Shown: positions 50,073 through 62,519 of the stretch, piece after piece
Layout: each line of letters opens with the position of its first letter
Position numbering within the stretch: position 1 is the stretch's first letter
Assembly (NCBI RefSeq): GCF_013415305.1
Contig: NZ_JACBXU010000005.1
Span: forward strand, 204,908 to 268,907
Length of the DNA stretch: 64,000 bases
From: Pantoea sp. WMus005
GTDB lineage: Bacteria; Pseudomonadota; Gammaproteobacteria; Enterobacterales; Enterobacteriaceae
Direction: 5' to 3'
Program-made: the position numbers and the translations under genes
Notes under the pieces: model-generated
What the model saw: only the letters and a program-made list of their open reading frames with translations
What the model was told of the DNA's origin: nothing
Databases searched by the model: none

Positions 50073-50426
50073 GCCCGTATAGCAGGCATTAACATTCCTG
50101 ATCAAAAACATACCGTTATCGCATTAACTTCGATCTTCGGTATCGGTAAAACCCGTTCTAAAGCCATTTGCGCTTCAACGGGTATTGCTGAAAATGTTAA
50201 GATCAGTGAGCTGTCTGAAGAACAAATTGATCTGCTGCGTGATGCAGTGGCGAAATTCGTTGTAGAAGGTGATCTGCGCCGTGAAATCACCCTGAGCATC
50301 AAGCGTCTTATGGACCTTGGTTGCTACCGTGGTTTGCGCCATCGTCGTGGTCTTCCGGTTCGCGGTCAGCGTACCAAGACCAACGCACGTACCCGTAAGG
50401 GTCCGCGTAAACCGATCAAGAAATAA
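50070..50426 (+). CDS. rpsM: 30S ribosomal protein S13
   Basis: This 118-residue protein starts with GTG (50070), as in E. coli, after AGGAG. Sequence: [21 protein letters not shown]-terminal tail [16 protein letters not shown]. It lies in the 30S head. First gene of the alpha operon. Confidence 0.98.
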   Translation: MARIAGINIPDQKHTVIALTSIFGIGKTRSKAICASTGIAENVKISELSEEQIDLLRDAVAKFVVEGDLRREITLSIKRLMDLGCYRGLRHRRGLPVRGQRTKTNARTRKGPRKPIKK

Positions 50427-50439
50427 TCGGGGTGAGTAA

Positions 50440-50832
<393 letters not shown>

Positions 50833-50847
50833 CGCCCGTTTTTTTAG

Positions 50848-51486
<639 letters not shown>

Positions 51487-51511
51487 GGCTTAGTACCAAA
51501 GAGAGGACACA

Positions 51512-52501
51512 ATGCAGGGTTCTGTGACAGAGTTTCTAAAACCGCGCCTGGTAGATATCGAGCAAGTGAGTTCGACGCACGCCAAGGTGACCCTTGAGCC
51601 TTTAGAGCGTGGCTTTGGCCATACTCTTGGTAACGCACTGCGCCGTATTCTGCTTTCATCCATGCCGGGTTGCGCGGTGACCGAGGTTGAAATTGATGGT
51701 GTACTTCATGAGTACAGCACCAAAGAGGGCGTACAGGAAGATATCCTGGAAATCCTGCTCAACCTGAAAGGGCTGGCGGTAAGAGTTCAGGGGAAAGATG
51801 AAGTCATTTTGACTCTGAATAAATCTGGCATTGGCCCTGTGACTGCAGCCGACATCACCCATGATGGTGATGTCGAAATCGTCAAGCCTCAGCATGTCAT
51901 TTGCCATCTGACCGATGAGAACGCTGCTATCAGCATGCGTATCAAAGTTCAGCGTGGACGTGGCTATGTGCCGGCTTCTGCCCGAATTCATTCGGAAGAA
52001 GATGAGCGCCCAATCGGCCGCCTGTTAGTTGACGCTTGCTACAGCCCTGTAGACCGTATCGCCTACAATGTTGAAGCAGCGCGTGTAGAGCAGCGCACCG
52101 ACCTGGACAAGCTGGTCATCGAAATGGAAACCAACGGCACAATCGATCCTGAAGAGGCGATTCGTCGTGCGGCAACCATTCTGGCAGAACAACTTGAAGC
52201 TTTCGTTGACTTACGTGATGTACGTCAGCCGGAAGTTAAAGAAGAGAAACCAGAATTCGATCCGATCCTGCTGCGCCCTGTTGACGATCTGGAATTGACT
52301 GTCCGCTCTGCTAACTGCCTTAAGGCAGAAGCTATCCACTACATCGGTGATCTGGTACAGCGTACCGAGGTTGAGCTGCTTAAAACGCCTAACCTTGGTA
52401 AAAAATCTCTTACCGAGATTAAAGATGTGCTGGCTTCGCGTGGTCTTTCTCTTGGCATGCGCCTCGAGAACTGGCCGCCAGCAAGCATTGCTGATGAATA
52501 A
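51512..52501 (+). CDS. rpoA: RNA polymerase alpha subunit
   Basis: This 329-residue subunit has an N-terminal dimerisation domain (about 1-235) and a C-terminal domain (250-329) that binds UP elements and activators such as CRP. The CTD region has the DNA-contact Arg in [20 protein letters not shown]. The N-terminal domain has the residues [20 protein letters not shown]. The length equals E. coli. Fourth gene of the alpha operon. Confidence 0.98.
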
Positions 52502-52517
52502 TCAGATCACAGGTTAA

Positions 52518-52928
<411 letters not shown>

Positions 52929-52941
52929 TCTGTAGCAACGT

Positions 52942-52967
52942 AAAAAACCCGCTTCGGCGGGTTTTTT
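52942..52967 (+). terminator. Intrinsic terminator of the alpha operon
   Basis: An 11-bp stem including flanking A/T (AAAAAACCCGC, loop TTCG, GCGGGTTTTTT) ends in a six-T run. It starts 13 nt after rplQ. Confidence 0.95.
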
Positions 52968-53023
52968 ATTGCCTGAAATTTACTACCTTAAAACATCGTC
53001 TTTTATGTTCAAAGGAGCCAGAT

Positions 53024-53395
53024 ATGTGGCTGGTTGACCAACTTGCCGAACAGCACATTAAAGCAGCGCTGGAGAAGGGAGAGCTAAGTAATCTTCCTGG
53101 GTCTGGCAAGGCGCTGCAGCTGGATGATGATAGCCATGTTCCGCCTGAGTTAAGAGCGGGCTATCGGTTACTTAAGAATTCGGGCTATTTGCCGCCAGAG
53201 CTTGAATTGCGGCGGGAAGCCATGGAAGTTAGCGATCTCATCCGGCAGCTCGATCCCGAGGATCATCGCTATCAGGATCATTGTCATCGGCTTCAGGTGC
53301 TGGAGCTAAGATTACGTCAGGCAGGTATGAGTACCGATTTTCTTCATGGCAGTTATTCCATAGCCATTCAGCATCGTTTCCGTGAGGAGGAGTAA
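53024..53395 (+). CDS. yhdN: DUF1992-family protein YhdN
   Basis: This 123-residue protein belongs to the DnaJ-C28 related DUF1992 family (MWLVDQLAEQHIKAALEKGE, then GSGKALQLDDDSHVPPELRA). Its function is unknown. AAGGAGCC precedes the start. The stop directly precedes the zntR start, so the two are co-transcribed, as in E. coli. Confidence 0.9.
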   Translation: MWLVDQLAEQHIKAALEKGELSNLPGSGKALQLDDDSHVPPELRAGYRLLKNSGYLPPELELRREAMEVSDLIRQLDPEDHRYQDHCHRLQVLELRLRQAGMSTDFLHGSYSIAIQHRFREEE

Positions 53396-53812
53396 ATGTT
53401 TCGTATTGGTCAGCTAGCTAAACTTGCAGAGGTTACGCCAGACACGATCCGTTTTTATGAAAAACAGCAGATGATGGATCATGATGGTCGGACAGAAGGC
53501 GGTTTTCGACTGTATAGCGAGGGTGATCTTCAGCGTCTGAAGTTTATCCGTTACGGTCGTAAACTTGGCTTTAGCCTGGAAGCCATCAGAGAACTGCTCT
53601 CGATCCGGGTCGATCCTGCACACCACACCTGTCAGGAATCAAAAGCGATCGTTGAAAAACGGCTGAATGAAGTTGCTCAAATGATTGCAGAATTAGAAAC
53701 GATGCAGCGTTCTCTGCGGCACCTCTCTGATGCCTGTTGTGGTGACAGCCACAGTAGCGTTTCGTGCTCAATTCTTGAGGCGCTGGAACGGGGAGAGGCT
53801 TTGAGCAAATAA
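53396..53812 (+). CDS. zntR: Zn(II)-responsive MerR-family regulator ZntR
   Basis: This 138-residue MerR-type activator has the N-terminal helix-turn-helix ([20 protein letters not shown]), a long dimer helix and a metal-binding C-terminus. Zinc ligands Cys79, Cys114, Cys115, His119 and Cys124 sit at the same numbers as in E. coli ZntR. It activates the zinc exporter gene zntA, which is not in this window. GAGGAG before ATG 53396 is its ribosome binding site. Confidence 0.96.
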   Translation: MFRIGQLAKLAEVTPDTIRFYEKQQMMDHDGRTEGGFRLYSEGDLQRLKFIRYGRKLGFSLEAIRELLSIRVDPAHHTCQESKAIVEKRLNEVAQMIAELETMQRSLRHLSDACCGDSHSSVSCSILEALERGEALSK

Positions 53813-53871
53813 GAATATTGTTTTTTAGCTGCAAAGGAATAAAGTATCAGACCATCTTCACAGGAGGCGTC

Positions 53872-54279
53872 ATGAGTAAATATCAGCATACCAAGGGGCA
53901 GATTCGCGATAACGCGATTCAGGCTCTGTTGCACGACCCGTTATTTCGGCAACGCATTGAGCAAAAGCAAAAGGGTAAAGGTAGTTTCAAGCGGAAAGAG
54001 AAACATGGCAAGGGGACAGGATGGGAGGGCAGTGATAAGAAAGCGTCTTATCACTGCCCTTCTGCTTTTACAGTCAAAAAGCCACCAGAGCGGCGGCTGA
54101 TTAACTATACGCGGGTGTTCTGCTGTTTCAGCAGATCGCGGATTTCAGTCAGCAACACTTCTTCGTTTGACGGTTTCGCAACAGGCTTCTCAACTTCCTT
54201 TTTCTTATACAAACGATTCATTAACTTGATTGCCATGAAGATTGCAAAAGCAATGATCACGAAATCGAAGATGGTCTGA
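53872..54279 (+). CDS. arfA: Ribosome rescue factor ArfA, with internal hairpin
   Basis: ArfA frees ribosomes stalled on non-stop mRNA by recruiting release factor 2, as a backup to tmRNA. The conserved part is residues 1-52: [20 protein letters not shown], then [26 protein letters not shown] precedes ATG 53872. A perfect 14-bp hairpin begins at codon 52, before any stop codon. The frame then continues to 54279 inside the antisense of mscL. In E. coli the mRNA is cut by RNase III or terminated at this hairpin, giving a non-stop message that tmRNA clears; only when tmRNA fails is ArfA made. The functional protein is therefore probably about 55 residues, and the rest of the ORF is not translated product. 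Confidence 0.88.
   Translation: MSKYQHTKGQIRDNAIQALLHDPLFRQRIEQKQKGKGSFKRKEKHGKGTGWEGSDKKASYHCPSAFTVKKPPERRLINYTRVFCCFSRSRISVSNTSSFDGFATGFSTSFFLYKRFINLIAMKIAKAMITKSKMV
54027..54059 (+). terminator. Perfect hairpin within arfA (terminator or RNase III site)
   Basis: The stem is 14 perfect base pairs (GGGCAGTGATAAGA with TCTTATCACTGCCC) with a 5-nt loop (AAGCG). An extra A-T pair and several GC/GU pairs can extend it. It is followed by TTCTGCTTTT. It lies in-frame within arfA before any stop codon. Confidence 0.9.
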
Positions 54280-54515
54280 AGGAAAATACCGTATTGCATT
54301 ACAACGGCTGGCGCATCGCCAACTGCGGGCTTAAGTACCCAGGCGAATGATTTAAAATCGACGCCACCAATCAATAAGCCTAAGGGTGGCATGATGATGT
54401 TGGCGACTAATGATGAAACGATTTTACCGAAGGCAGCACCGATGATGACACCGACGGCTAAATCCATCACGTTGCCGCGCATTGCGAAGTCGCGAAACTC
54501 TTTGATTAAACTCAT
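54105..54515 (-). CDS. mscL: Large-conductance mechanosensitive channel MscL
   Basis: This 136-residue protein is the emergency osmotic release valve. The N-terminal amphipathic helix ([20 protein letters not shown]) precedes TM1 ([20 protein letters not shown]). TM2 ([20 protein letters not shown]) and a charged C-terminal helix follow. ATG 54515, after GGAG, gives exactly the E. coli length; an upstream in-frame start was rejected. Its 3' end overlaps the arfA reading frame on the other strand. Confidence 0.97.
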   Translation of the reverse strand: MSLIKEFRDFAMRGNVMDLAVGVIIGAAFGKIVSSLVANIIMPPLGLLIGGVDFKSFAWVLKPAVGDAPAVVMQYGIFLQTIFDFVIIAFAIFMAIKLMNRLYKKKEVEKPVAKPSNEEVLLTEIRDLLKQQNTRV

Positions 54516-54639
54516 ACTTATCTCCTTGCCTAAGCCAATGGCATAAAGTCTAACAAACCTTACTGGTTTTGCCATCACCACAGCCAATTAAGCAGCAGTT
54601 TTGCGTGCCTTATGCTCTGTTTCACTGTAAACGTGGCAT

Positions 54640-56016
54640 TTACAGGAAAAAAGGGCTCGGCTGGAAGAGGCGTTCCACATCTGACACAAATTTCTTGTCG
54701 GTCAGGAACATGATGACATGATCGCCTTGTTCAATACGCAGGTTGTTATTGGCAATCATTACATCATCACCGCGAACCACTGCGCCAATGATGGTCCCTG
54801 GTGGCAGCTTGATATCATCAATCGAACGGCCGACCACGCGTGACGTTGATTCGTCGCCATGTGCTATGGCTTCGATTGCCTCTGCAATACCACGCCGTAA
54901 CGACGAAACGCCCACGATATCCGCTTTGCGCACGTGACCCAGCAGGGCAGATATCGTGGCCTGTTGAGGTGAAATAGCGATATCAATGACGCTGCCCTGA
55001 ACCAGATCGACATAGGCGCGGCGCTGAATAAGCACCATAACCTTCTTCGCACCCATCTTTTTCGCCAGCATGGCTGACATGATGTTGGCTTCATCATCAT
55101 TGGTGACGGCGATGAACAGATCGACTTGCTCCACATGTTCTTCAGCCAGCAACTCCTGATCTGAGGCATCGCCGTAAAAGACTACGGTGTCATGCAGGTG
55201 CTCTGCCAGTTCCGCTGCGCGCTGAGGGTTACGTTCAATCAGCTTAACGCTGTAATGTTTCTCAAGACGTTGCGCCAGACCGAAACCAATATTACCGCCA
55301 CCCACGAGCATAATCCGCTTGTAAGGTTTCTCCAGCCGCTGCATCTCACTCATTACCGCACGAATATTCTGACTGGCAGCGATGAAAAACACCTCATCAC
55401 CTGCTTCTACGATGGTTGAGCCCTGCGGACGAATAGGACGGTCCTGACGAAAAATAGCGGCTACCCGCGTATCAATGTGTGGCATATGCTCACGCATTAT
55501 CGACAGCGGATTTCCCACCAGCGGCCCGCCATAATAGGCTTTCACCACTGCCAGGCTGACTTTGCCTTCTGCAAAGTTAACCACCTGCAGCGCGCCAGGG
55601 TACTGGATCAAACGGTAGATATTGTCGATCACCAACTGCTCAGGCGAGATCAGATGATCGATGGGCACCGCTTCAGGAATAAATAACTTGTCCGCATCAC
55701 GTAGATAGTCTGCCGCGCGAATACGAGCAATACGATTCGGCGTATTAAAAAGCGAATAAGCAATCTGGCAGGCAATCATGTTGGTTTCATCCGAGTTAGT
55801 CACGGCAACCAGCATGTCGGCATCTTCCGCACCCGCTTCACGCAAAATTCGTGGATGAGAACCATGACCCTGCACGACGCGCAGATCGAACTTATCCTGG
55901 AGATGACGAAGGCGTGAAGAGTCAGTATCAACCACCGTGATATCATTGTTTTCACCCACCAGATTTTCTGCCAGAGTTCCGCCAACCTGTCCTGCGCCCA
56001 GAATGATTATTTTCAT
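54640..56016 (-). CDS. trkA: Trk potassium uptake protein TrkA
   Basis: This 458-residue cytoplasmic regulator has two RCK (NAD-binding) halves. The first has [20 protein letters not shown], the second [20 protein letters not shown]. Each is followed by a C-terminal subdomain. It gates the TrkH/TrkG potassium channel. The length equals E. coli TrkA. It lies 18 nt after rsmB, in the def-fmt-rsmB-trkA order, upstream of mscL. Confidence 0.97.
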   Translation of the reverse strand: MKIIILGAGQVGGTLAENLVGENNDITVVDTDSSRLRHLQDKFDLRVVQGHGSHPRILREAGAEDADMLVAVTNSDETNMIACQIAYSLFNTPNRIARIRAADYLRDADKLFIPEAVPIDHLISPEQLVIDNIYRLIQYPGALQVVNFAEGKVSLAVVKAYYGGPLVGNPLSIMREHMPHIDTRVAAIFRQDRPIRPQGSTIVEAGDEVFFIAASQNIRAVMSEMQRLEKPYKRIMLVGGGNIGFGLAQRLEKHYSVKLIERNPQRAAELAEHLHDTVVFYGDASDQELLAEEHVEQVDLFIAVTNDDEANIMSAMLAKKMGAKKVMVLIQRRAYVDLVQGSVIDIAISPQQATISALLGHVRKADIVGVSSLRRGIAEAIEAIAHGDESTSRVVGRSIDDIKLPPGTIIGAVVRGDDVMIANNNLRIEQGDHVIMFLTDKKFVSDVERLFQPSPFFL

Positions 56017-56034
56017 CGCTTATCAATACTCATC

Positions 56035-57336
56035 TCAGTTTTTACCCGATATCTTTATCAGCTTAGCGTAGAAGAAACCATCTCCGCCTTCGGCCTGTGG
56101 GAATACCTGCAAGCCGTTCAACGGCGCACCTCTGAGGGATTCTGCCTGTGCATCATGCTGGCGCTGCAGGAAAGCATCTATCTGCTGGTAATTCTCTTCA
56201 GGCAGGATGGAACAGGTAGCATAAATCAGCGTACCGCCAGGTTTCAGGTGCGGCCAGACAGCGTCGAGAATTTCACTCTGAAGCTTTGCCAGCTCGGCGA
56301 TATCACGATCGCGACGCAGCCACTTAATGTCGGGATGGCGTCGGATAACACCAGTAGCAGAGCAGGGGGCATCCAGCAGAATTCGGTCAAACTGACGATC
56401 CCCGCACCACTGCTGCGGCGTCCGTCCATCACCCTGTTTAACATTGGCTTTCATGCCCAATCGCTGCAGATTTTCCTCAACGCGTTTCAGGCGCTGTGCA
56501 TCTACGTCGACGGCCATCACTTCTGCTTCCGGCGCAATTTCGAGAATATGGGTCGTTTTACCGCCGGGTGCAGCACATAGATCCAGAATCTGTTCGCCAT
56601 TTTGGGGTTCAAGCAGCAAAGCACAGCGCTGAGCGGACAAGTCCTGCACGGTCACCCAACCCAGATCGAAGCCAGGTAACTGACTGACCGGGGCAGGGGC
56701 GTCAAGCCGCAGCGCATCCAGCACATCGTCAGCAGCCTGTGCATTCCTGCCACTTTCGACCAGCATAGCCAGCCATGCGTCACGCTCGTGGTGCTGGCGG
56801 TTAACCCGCAGCCACATCGGCGGACGAAGATTATTGGCTTCGACAATCTGCTGCCATTGTTCCGGCCAGGCATGCTGCAACCGCTTTAGAAGCCATCCCG
56901 GATGCAGATACCGCTGAGGGCCATCCTGAATGCTGGCGATCAACTCTTCACGCTGGCGCTGAAACTGGCGTAACACACCATTCAACAAGCCTTTCAGGCT
57001 GGTGCGCTTCAGGACTTCGGCGCCCGCGACTGTTTCTGCCAGGGCGGCATGAGCAGGCACGCGGGTATATTCCAGCTGGTAAAGCCCGACCATGATGAGG
57101 TAATGCAAAACCCGCTGTTTGCCGGTAAGTGGACGCTCCATCAGTTTGCCGATGAGCGCTTCCAGCTGCGGTAATGTGCGTAACACGCCAAAACAGATCT
57201 CCTGCACTAACGCGCTATCTTTGTCAGAGAGTTTTTTCTGGGCGGCAGGAAGTGCCGTATTCAGGGATTCACCCTTGTCGACAACGCGCTCAATAAGTTG
57301 AGCGGAGAGGCTACGCAGGTTGATTGATTTAGTCAT
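56035..57336 (-). CDS. rsmB: 16S rRNA m5C967 methyltransferase RsmB
   Basis: This 433-residue enzyme methylates C967 of 16S rRNA. The N-terminal NusB-like domain (to about 140) is followed by a SAM-dependent fold with [16 protein letters not shown]. The catalytic Cys are in [20 protein letters not shown] and [11 protein letters not shown]. The length is close to E. coli (429). A hairpin precedes it in the gap to fmt. Confidence 0.96.
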   Translation of the reverse strand: MTKSINLRSLSAQLIERVVDKGESLNTALPAAQKKLSDKDSALVQEICFGVLRTLPQLEALIGKLMERPLTGKQRVLHYLIMVGLYQLEYTRVPAHAALAETVAGAEVLKRTSLKGLLNGVLRQFQRQREELIASIQDGPQRYLHPGWLLKRLQHAWPEQWQQIVEANNLRPPMWLRVNRQHHERDAWLAMLVESGRNAQAADDVLDALRLDAPAPVSQLPGFDLGWVTVQDLSAQRCALLLEPQNGEQILDLCAAPGGKTTHILEIAPEAEVMAVDVDAQRLKRVEENLQRLGMKANVKQGDGRTPQQWCGDRQFDRILLDAPCSATGVIRRHPDIKWLRRDRDIAELAKLQSEILDAVWPHLKPGGTLIYATCSILPEENYQQIDAFLQRQHDAQAESLRGAPLNGLQVFPQAEGGDGFFYAKLIKISGKN

Positions 57337-57347
57337 AAGGTTTTGTC

Positions 57348-57380
57348 ATTAAACAAAAGGCCCGGTGTGTGACCGGGCCT
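57348..57380 (-). terminator. Hairpin between fmt and rsmB
   Basis: On the minus strand a 9-bp stem (AGGCCCGGT, loop CACAC, ACCGGGCCT) runs into TTTTGTTT. It lies in the 49-nt gap. It may reduce read-through from def-fmt into rsmB-trkA. Confidence 0.7.
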
Positions 57381-57385
57381 GAGAG

Positions 57386-58330
57386 TCAATCCAGAAGGGT
57401 TCCAGGTTCAAACCATTCCCGGCGCGAGTTGAGAAGATCCTGAGCCGACATCGGTTTTTTACCGGCGGGTTGTAACTGCAGCAGATTAAGCACGCCCTGA
57501 GCGGTCGCTACCTGAATGCCATGTTTATCCGCACTGATAATTTCTCCCGGCGAACGATCTCTGTGGGGCAGAACGCTTGCTTGCCAGACTTTAACGGGTT
57601 GATCGTCGATCGTGAAAAAGCTCATCGGCCACGGATTAAACGCGCGAATACAACGTTCAAGTTGTTCTGCTGAGAGTGTCCAGTCAAGACGCGCCTCCTC
57701 TTTACTGAGTTTCTCTGCATAGTTGGCCAGCGTCTCATCCTGTTTTTCAGGCGAAGCCTGTTGCGTGCTCAGTAAGGTCAGCGTATCCAGCAGCCCCTGT
57801 GGTCCAAGCTGTGCCAGCTTGGCATAGAGTGTTGCACTGGTATCCTGGGCAGTAATCGGGCAGGCCAGTTTATGCAGCATATCGCCGGTATCCAGTCCCA
57901 CATCCATCTGCATGATCGTCACGCCAGTTTCGCTGTCGCCAGCCCAGAGCGCACGTTGAATCGGTGCAGCTCCACGCCAGCGAGGCAGCAGCGATCCGTG
58001 AACGTTGATACAGCCCAGACGGGGCATATCAAGCACTGCTTTTGGCAGAATCAATCCATAGGCGACAACAACCATCACATCGGCGTTCAGGTCAGCAACC
58101 AACTGCTGATTTTCTTCCGGCCGCAGTGACTTAGGCTGATAAACCGGAATGTCATGTGCCAGCGCCAGCGTTTTGACCGGGCCCGGGGTTAATTTGTTAC
58201 CGCGACCAGCAGGACGGTCGGGTTGGGTGAATACGCCGATAACCTGATGTTCAGAAGCAAGCAGCGCGTCAAGATGACGCGCTGCAAAGTCAGGTGTGCC
58301 GGCAAAGATGATTTTTAGCGGGGCAGACAC
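57386..58330 (-). CDS. fmt: Methionyl-tRNA formyltransferase
   Basis: This 314-residue enzyme formylates initiator Met-tRNA using 10-formyl-tetrahydrofolate. Catalytic motifs are [20 protein letters not shown] and VGLDTGDML. The start has [22 protein letters not shown]-terminal tRNA-binding domain follows. The length is close to E. coli (315). def is 20 nt upstream. Confidence 0.97.
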   Translation of the reverse strand: MSAPLKIIFAGTPDFAARHLDALLASEHQVIGVFTQPDRPAGRGNKLTPGPVKTLALAHDIPVYQPKSLRPEENQQLVADLNADVMVVVAYGLILPKAVLDMPRLGCINVHGSLLPRWRGAAPIQRALWAGDSETGVTIMQMDVGLDTGDMLHKLACPITAQDTSATLYAKLAQLGPQGLLDTLTLLSTQQASPEKQDETLANYAEKLSKEEARLDWTLSAEQLERCIRAFNPWPMSFFTIDDQPVKVWQASVLPHRDRSPGEIISADKHGIQVATAQGVLNLLQLQPAGKKPMSAQDLLNSRREWFEPGTLLD

Positions 58331-58350
58331 GTTTATCCCTTCTTAAGATC

Positions 58351-58863
58351 TCAGGAAGCCTGCGCGTTCTGACGCGCCAGTTTCTCTAACTTAGTTTTGA
58401 TTCGTTGCCGTTTCAGAGGCGACAGATAATCGATAAACAGTTTGCCTTCCAGATGATCGATCTCATGCTGGATACAGATGGCCAGTAACTCGCTGGCTTC
58501 CAGCTCGAAACTTTTACCGTCGCGATCAAGTGCGCGAACCTTTACCCGCTCCGCACGCGGAACAAATGCGCGCTGTTCCGGAATCGAGAGGCAACCCTCT
58601 TCAATACCGGTTTCGCCGCTTTTTTCCAGCAGCTCAGGGTTAATCAGTACTAAACGCTCTTCACGACTTTCAGAGACATCTATCACGATAATGCGCTGAT
58701 GAATATCGACCTGCGTAGCCGCAAGCCCGATACCTTCTTCGGCGTACATGGTCTCGAACATATCATCAACGATACGCTGAATGTCTGCGTTAACTTCTTT
58801 AACGGGCGCGGCGACTTTGCGAAGACGCTCGTCAGGGAAATGTAATACCTGCAAAACTGACAT
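58351..58863 (-). CDS. def: Peptide deformylase
   Basis: This 170-residue metalloenzyme removes the formyl group from new proteins. The three motifs are [19 protein letters not shown] (metal Cys) and QHEIDHLEG (metal His pair and catalytic Glu). The length is one more than in E. coli. It is divergent from dprA, with 115 nt between the starts. Confidence 0.97.
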   Translation of the reverse strand: MSVLQVLHFPDERLRKVAAPVKEVNADIQRIVDDMFETMYAEEGIGLAATQVDIHQRIIVIDVSESREERLVLINPELLEKSGETGIEEGCLSIPEQRAFVPRAERVKVRALDRDGKSFELEASELLAICIQHEIDHLEGKLFIDYLSPLKRQRIKTKLEKLARQNAQAS

Positions 58864-58978
58864 AAATATCCAGATCTGTATTCGGTTAAGAAAAGATTAC
58901 TGCCTCATATTGTAGACTTTTCGAGGCCTGATTGACAGCATTGTGCGGCAGGAAGCAAGGGCGATCAGGGAGCCGGAG

Positions 58979-60103
58979 ATGGACAAAATAGCGCAGTATG
59001 TACGGCTGGCAGCCGTCACTGGAATGACAGGCAAACGTTGGGTTGAAGTGGCGCAGCAGATGAGTGCTGAAGTGGCGGATAGTGACCAGCTTTTCCGGCT
59101 TGGGTTAGATGCCAGTCAGCGCAAGCAATATTTTGATTTTGATGAGAAGACGCTCTCTGAAGTTTATGCCTGGCTGGGGAAGCGTCCTGCACATCATCTG
59201 GTCACTGCTCTGGACGCAGCCTATCCTGCCCGACTTAAAGAGACGAGTCGCTTTCCGCCGCTACTCTATATTAATGGCGATCCTGAAGCGATTAGTACAT
59301 CCCAGTTAGCGGTGGTAGGCAGCCGGAACTGTTCCCACAATGGACGTTACTGGTGCGACTGGTTTACCCAGCAATTAAGCCTTAGCGGTCTGACCATTAC
59401 CAGTGGACTGGCCCAGGGTATTGATGGCGTTGCGCATCAGGCGGCACTCAACGTGAAGGGTAGAACGGTAGCGGTGTTAGGCAGTGGATTACAGCGGCTC
59501 TATCCAAAAAATCATGCCCAGCTTGCCGAAGCGATCGCAGAGCAGGGTGGTGCGGTTATTTCTGAGTTTCCGCTGATGACCCAGCCGCATCCGCTTAATT
59601 TTCCACGCCGCAATCGTATTATCAGCGGCCTGAGTCATGGGGTGCTGGTGGTCGAAGCCTCATTAAAGAGTGGTTCACTGGTGACGGCACGCTATGCGCT
59701 GGAACAAAACCGCAATGTTTACGCCTTACCTGGCGCACTCGGCAACCCGTTAAGCGAAGGCGTAAACTGGCTGATTCAGCAGGGGGCGCTGCTGGTGGCC
59801 CATCCCAATAACATCGTCGAAGATTTGGCAAGTGCGCTTAACTGGCGGCCAGCGACCCAGGTCAACGAAATTTATTCTGAGGTGAGTGACGATGCTCCAT
59901 TGCCATTTGCTGATGTGTTGGCTAACGTAGGTGATGATGTTACACCTGTTGACGTTGTCGCTGAACGTGCCGGCCAATCTGTGCCAGTTATCTCAGCTCA
60001 GTTGCTGGAACTGGAGTTAGCAGGATGGATCGCAGCTGTACCCGGCGGCTATGTCCGATTGAGGAGGGCATGCCATGTTCGACGTACTGATGTATTTGTT
60101 TGA
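58979..60103 (+). CDS. dprA: DNA processing protein DprA (Smf)
   Basis: This 374-residue protein binds single-stranded DNA and loads RecA in transformable bacteria. The Rossmann-like core has [45 protein letters not shown] and [22 protein letters not shown]-terminal winged domain ([20 protein letters not shown]) follows. ATG 58979, with GGGAG, gives the E. coli length; an upstream GTG in-frame was rejected. It overlaps smg by 29 nt. Confidence 0.95.
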   Translation: MDKIAQYVRLAAVTGMTGKRWVEVAQQMSAEVADSDQLFRLGLDASQRKQYFDFDEKTLSEVYAWLGKRPAHHLVTALDAAYPARLKETSRFPPLLYINGDPEAISTSQLAVVGSRNCSHNGRYWCDWFTQQLSLSGLTITSGLAQGIDGVAHQAALNVKGRTVAVLGSGLQRLYPKNHAQLAEAIAEQGGAVISEFPLMTQPHPLNFPRRNRIISGLSHGVLVVEASLKSGSLVTARYALEQNRNVYALPGALGNPLSEGVNWLIQQGALLVAHPNNIVEDLASALNWRPATQVNEIYSEVSDDAPLPFADVLANVGDDVTPVDVVAERAGQSVPVISAQLLELELAGWIAAVPGGYVRLRRACHVRRTDVFV

Positions 60104-60548
60104 GACATATATCCACAACGAAGCAGAAATGGGTGTTGATCAGGACAGATTGACAGACGACCTAACGGATGCCGGGTTCCATCGTGAAGATGTTTACAGT
60201 GCGCTGAACTGGTTAGAAAGACTGGCTGACTATCAGGAAGGACTGGTAGCGCCAATTTTACTGACAAATGATCCGCTCTCCATGCGTATTTATACTGATG
60301 AAGAGAGCAAACGTTTAGATGCTGACAGCCGTGGTTTCCTGCTGTTCCTGGAGCAGATTCAGGTGCTGAACCTGGAAACCCGTGAAATGGTCATTGAACG
60401 TATCATGGCGCTGGATACCTCTGAGTTTGACCTGGAGGATCTCAAATGGGTGGTGCTGATGGTGTTGTTCAACATCCCGGGATGTGAAAATGCCTATCAG
60501 CAAATGGAAGAACTGCTATTCGACGCCAATGAAGGTATGCTGCATTAA
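60075..60548 (+). CDS. smg: Smg protein
   Basis: This 157-residue acidic protein belongs to the Smg/DUF494 family ([20 protein letters not shown]). Its function is unknown. It starts within the 3' end of dprA (29-nt overlap), as in E. coli, with GAGGAGGGC upstream. It is co-transcribed with dprA. Confidence 0.93.
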   Translation: MFDVLMYLFETYIHNEAEMGVDQDRLTDDLTDAGFHREDVYSALNWLERLADYQEGLVAPILLTNDPLSMRIYTDEESKRLDADSRGFLLFLEQIQVLNLETREMVIERIMALDTSEFDLEDLKWVVLMVLFNIPGCENAYQQMEELLFDANEGMLH

Positions 60549-60572
60549 ATTTTCATTCATGCATTGATCGCT

Positions 60573-61121
60573 ATGAGTAAAGCTGCACTCTTCACCGTGC
60601 GTAAACAGGACCCCTGCCCCGCTTGCGGGGCAGAACTGGTTATTCGTTCCGGTAAACACGGTCCTTTTCTGGGCTGCGCGAACTACCCGGCGTGCGACTA
60701 CGTTCGACCATTAAAAGGTCAGGCGGATGGCCATGTGGTCAAAGTGCTGGAAGGTCATGCCTGCCCCGAATGCGGGGCGGATAAAGTATTGCGGCAGGGA
60801 CGTTTTGGCATGTTCATTGGATGTAGCCTCTATCCGGAATGCGGATACACGGAAACCATCGACAAACCTGATGAAACCTCGCTGGCCTGTCCACAGTGCC
60901 ATGAAGGCCGCTTAGTACAGCGGCGTTCCCGTTATGGCAAAACGTTTCACTCCTGCGATCGCTATCCAGCCTGCCAGTTTGTCGTGAACCTGACGCCCGT
61001 TGCCGGAACCTGTCCTTATTGTAACTATCCACTGTTAGTGGAAAAAAAGACCGCGCAGGGCGTAAAGCGCTTTTGTGCCAGTAAGAGTTGTGGCAAAGCC
61101 ATTGCTGAAGAGAATTCATAG
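60573..61121 (+). CDS. yrdD: Zinc-ribbon protein YrdD (topoisomerase C-terminal-like)
   Basis: This 182-residue protein has several zinc ribbons like the C-terminal repeats of topoisomerase I. Pairs are CPACG with CANYPAC, CPECG with CSLYPEC, CPQC with CDRYPAC, and CPYC with CASKSC. It probably binds DNA, but its role is unknown. I start at ATG 60573 to match the E. coli N-terminus; a TTG three codons earlier is less likely. Ribosome binding site is weak. Confidence 0.9.
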   Translation: MSKAALFTVRKQDPCPACGAELVIRSGKHGPFLGCANYPACDYVRPLKGQADGHVVKVLEGHACPECGADKVLRQGRFGMFIGCSLYPECGYTETIDKPDETSLACPQCHEGRLVQRRSRYGKTFHSCDRYPACQFVVNLTPVAGTCPYCNYPLLVEKKTAQGVKRFCASKSCGKAIAEENS

Positions 61122-61124
61122 ACC

Positions 61125-61697
61125 ATGGAAATTCAACACATCGCCGATTCACTTGAGACCTGCTTAGGGCATCTGAATCGTCAGGCGGTCATCGCCTATC
61201 CTACTGAAGCCGTATTTGGGCTGGGGTGTGACCCTGACAGTGAATCTGCCGTCATGGCCTTGCTAACGCTGAAACAGCGTCCGGTAGAAAAGGGACTCAT
61301 CCTGATTGCGGCTGATTACACCCAGCTTGAACCTTACATCTCTGCACGCGAACTTTCGGTGACTCAGCGTGAGCGGATGTTTTCCTCCTGGCCAGGCCCG
61401 GTGACCTTTGTTGTTCCCGCTCCACCGCAAACGCCTCGCTGGCTGACCGGACAATTTGATTCACTGGCAATTCGCGTCAGTGACCATCCTGATGTACAGG
61501 CCCTTTGCCGCGCATTCGGTAAACCGCTGGTTTCAACCAGTGCAAATTTGACTGGCCTGCCTCCATGCCGCACGGCTGAAGAAGTGAAGCAGCAGTTTGG
61601 CGAGCATTTCCCGGTTCTGTCGGGAAAAACGGGCGGACGACTCAATCCTTCTGAAATTCGCGATGTTATCAGCGGCGAACTTATACGTCAGGGTTAA
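61125..61697 (+). CDS. tsaC: Threonylcarbamoyl-AMP synthase
   Basis: This 190-residue enzyme makes threonylcarbamoyl-AMP from Thr, bicarbonate and ATP for the t6A37 modification of ANN-decoding tRNAs. YrdC-fold motifs are [16 protein letters not shown] and [13 protein letters not shown], then [13 protein letters not shown] and STSANLTG. The length equals E. coli TsaC. It starts 3 nt after yrdD, and aroE follows after 3 nt. Confidence 0.96.
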   Translation: MEIQHIADSLETCLGHLNRQAVIAYPTEAVFGLGCDPDSESAVMALLTLKQRPVEKGLILIAADYTQLEPYISARELSVTQRERMFSSWPGPVTFVVPAPPQTPRWLTGQFDSLAIRVSDHPDVQALCRAFGKPLVSTSANLTGLPPCRTAEEVKQQFGEHFPVLSGKTGGRLNPSEIRDVISGELIRQG

Positions 61698-61700
61698 TTC

Positions 61701-62519
61701 ATGGATCAATTCGCCGTTTTCGGTAATCCTATCAGCCACAGTAAATCTCCGCTTATCCATCAGGCTTTTGCTGAGCAGACGGGTATTGAACATCGTTATG
61801 GCCGTATTTGTGCACCGGTTGATGGTTTTCCCCAGGCGCTCTCTGCCTTTTTCGACCATGGAGGTCGTGGTGCCAACGTGACGTTGCCTTTCAAACAGCA
61901 GGCATGGGAATTTGCCGATCAGCTGAGTGAACGAGCTGCACTATCCGGCGCGGTTAACACAGTAAAGAGGCTCAGTGATGGGCAGATCCTGGGTGATAAC
62001 ACGGATGGGATTGGCCTGTTAAGCGATCTTGAACGGCTGAAGATGATCAACGCTGGCGATAATGTATTGCTGGTAGGAGCGGGCGGTGCCGCACGCGGTG
62101 TCATCCTGCCACTGCTTTCAGCAGGCGTGACGCTTACAGTGGTTAATAGAACGGCTGCGCGGGCAGAAGAGCTTGCGACTCTGTTTGGAGAGAGCGGTCC
62201 TATTCGTGCATGTAGTTTTGAGCAGCTGGCGGATCAAAACTTTGATCTGATCATCAATGCCACTTCAAGCGGTATTAATGGAGAAACGCCTCATTTATCT
62301 GCGGAAGTCATCCATCCGGATGTGTGCTGTTACGACATGTTTTACCAAAGCGGGCTGACGCCTTTCCTGCTCTGGTGTCAGGCGCAGGGTACACATCATC
62401 TTGCAGATGGACTGGGAATGCTGGTGGGTCAGGCTGCGCACGCCTTCTATATATGGCACGGTGTAATGCCGGAAATTGCCCCTGTTATTGCTCAGCTCAA
62501 GCAGGCCATGCAGCCATGA
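61701..62519 (+). CDS. aroE: Shikimate dehydrogenase
   Basis: This 272-residue NADP-dependent enzyme reduces 3-dehydroshikimate to shikimate in aromatic synthesis. Substrate motifs are [15 protein letters not shown] and [12 protein letters not shown] (catalytic Lys). The nucleotide loop is [14 protein letters not shown], with [11 protein letters not shown] for NADP. The length equals E. coli AroE. It overlaps yrdB by 4 nt (ATGA). Confidence 0.97.
   Translation: MDQFAVFGNPISHSKSPLIHQAFAEQTGIEHRYGRICAPVDGFPQALSAFFDHGGRGANVTLPFKQQAWEFADQLSERAALSGAVNTVKRLSDGQILGDNTDGIGLLSDLERLKMINAGDNVLLVGAGGAARGVILPLLSAGVTLTVVNRTAARAEELATLFGESGPIRACSFEQLADQNFDLIINATSSGINGETPHLSAEVIHPDVCCYDMFYQSGLTPFLLWCQAQGTHHLADGLGMLVGQAAHAFYIWHGVMPEIAPVIAQLKQAMQP

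Noticed and set aside
54060..54279. Residues about 63-135 of the arfA frame as a real protein tail
   Set aside because: They follow the hairpin and are read opposite mscL; known ArfA proteins are short and no motif is present.
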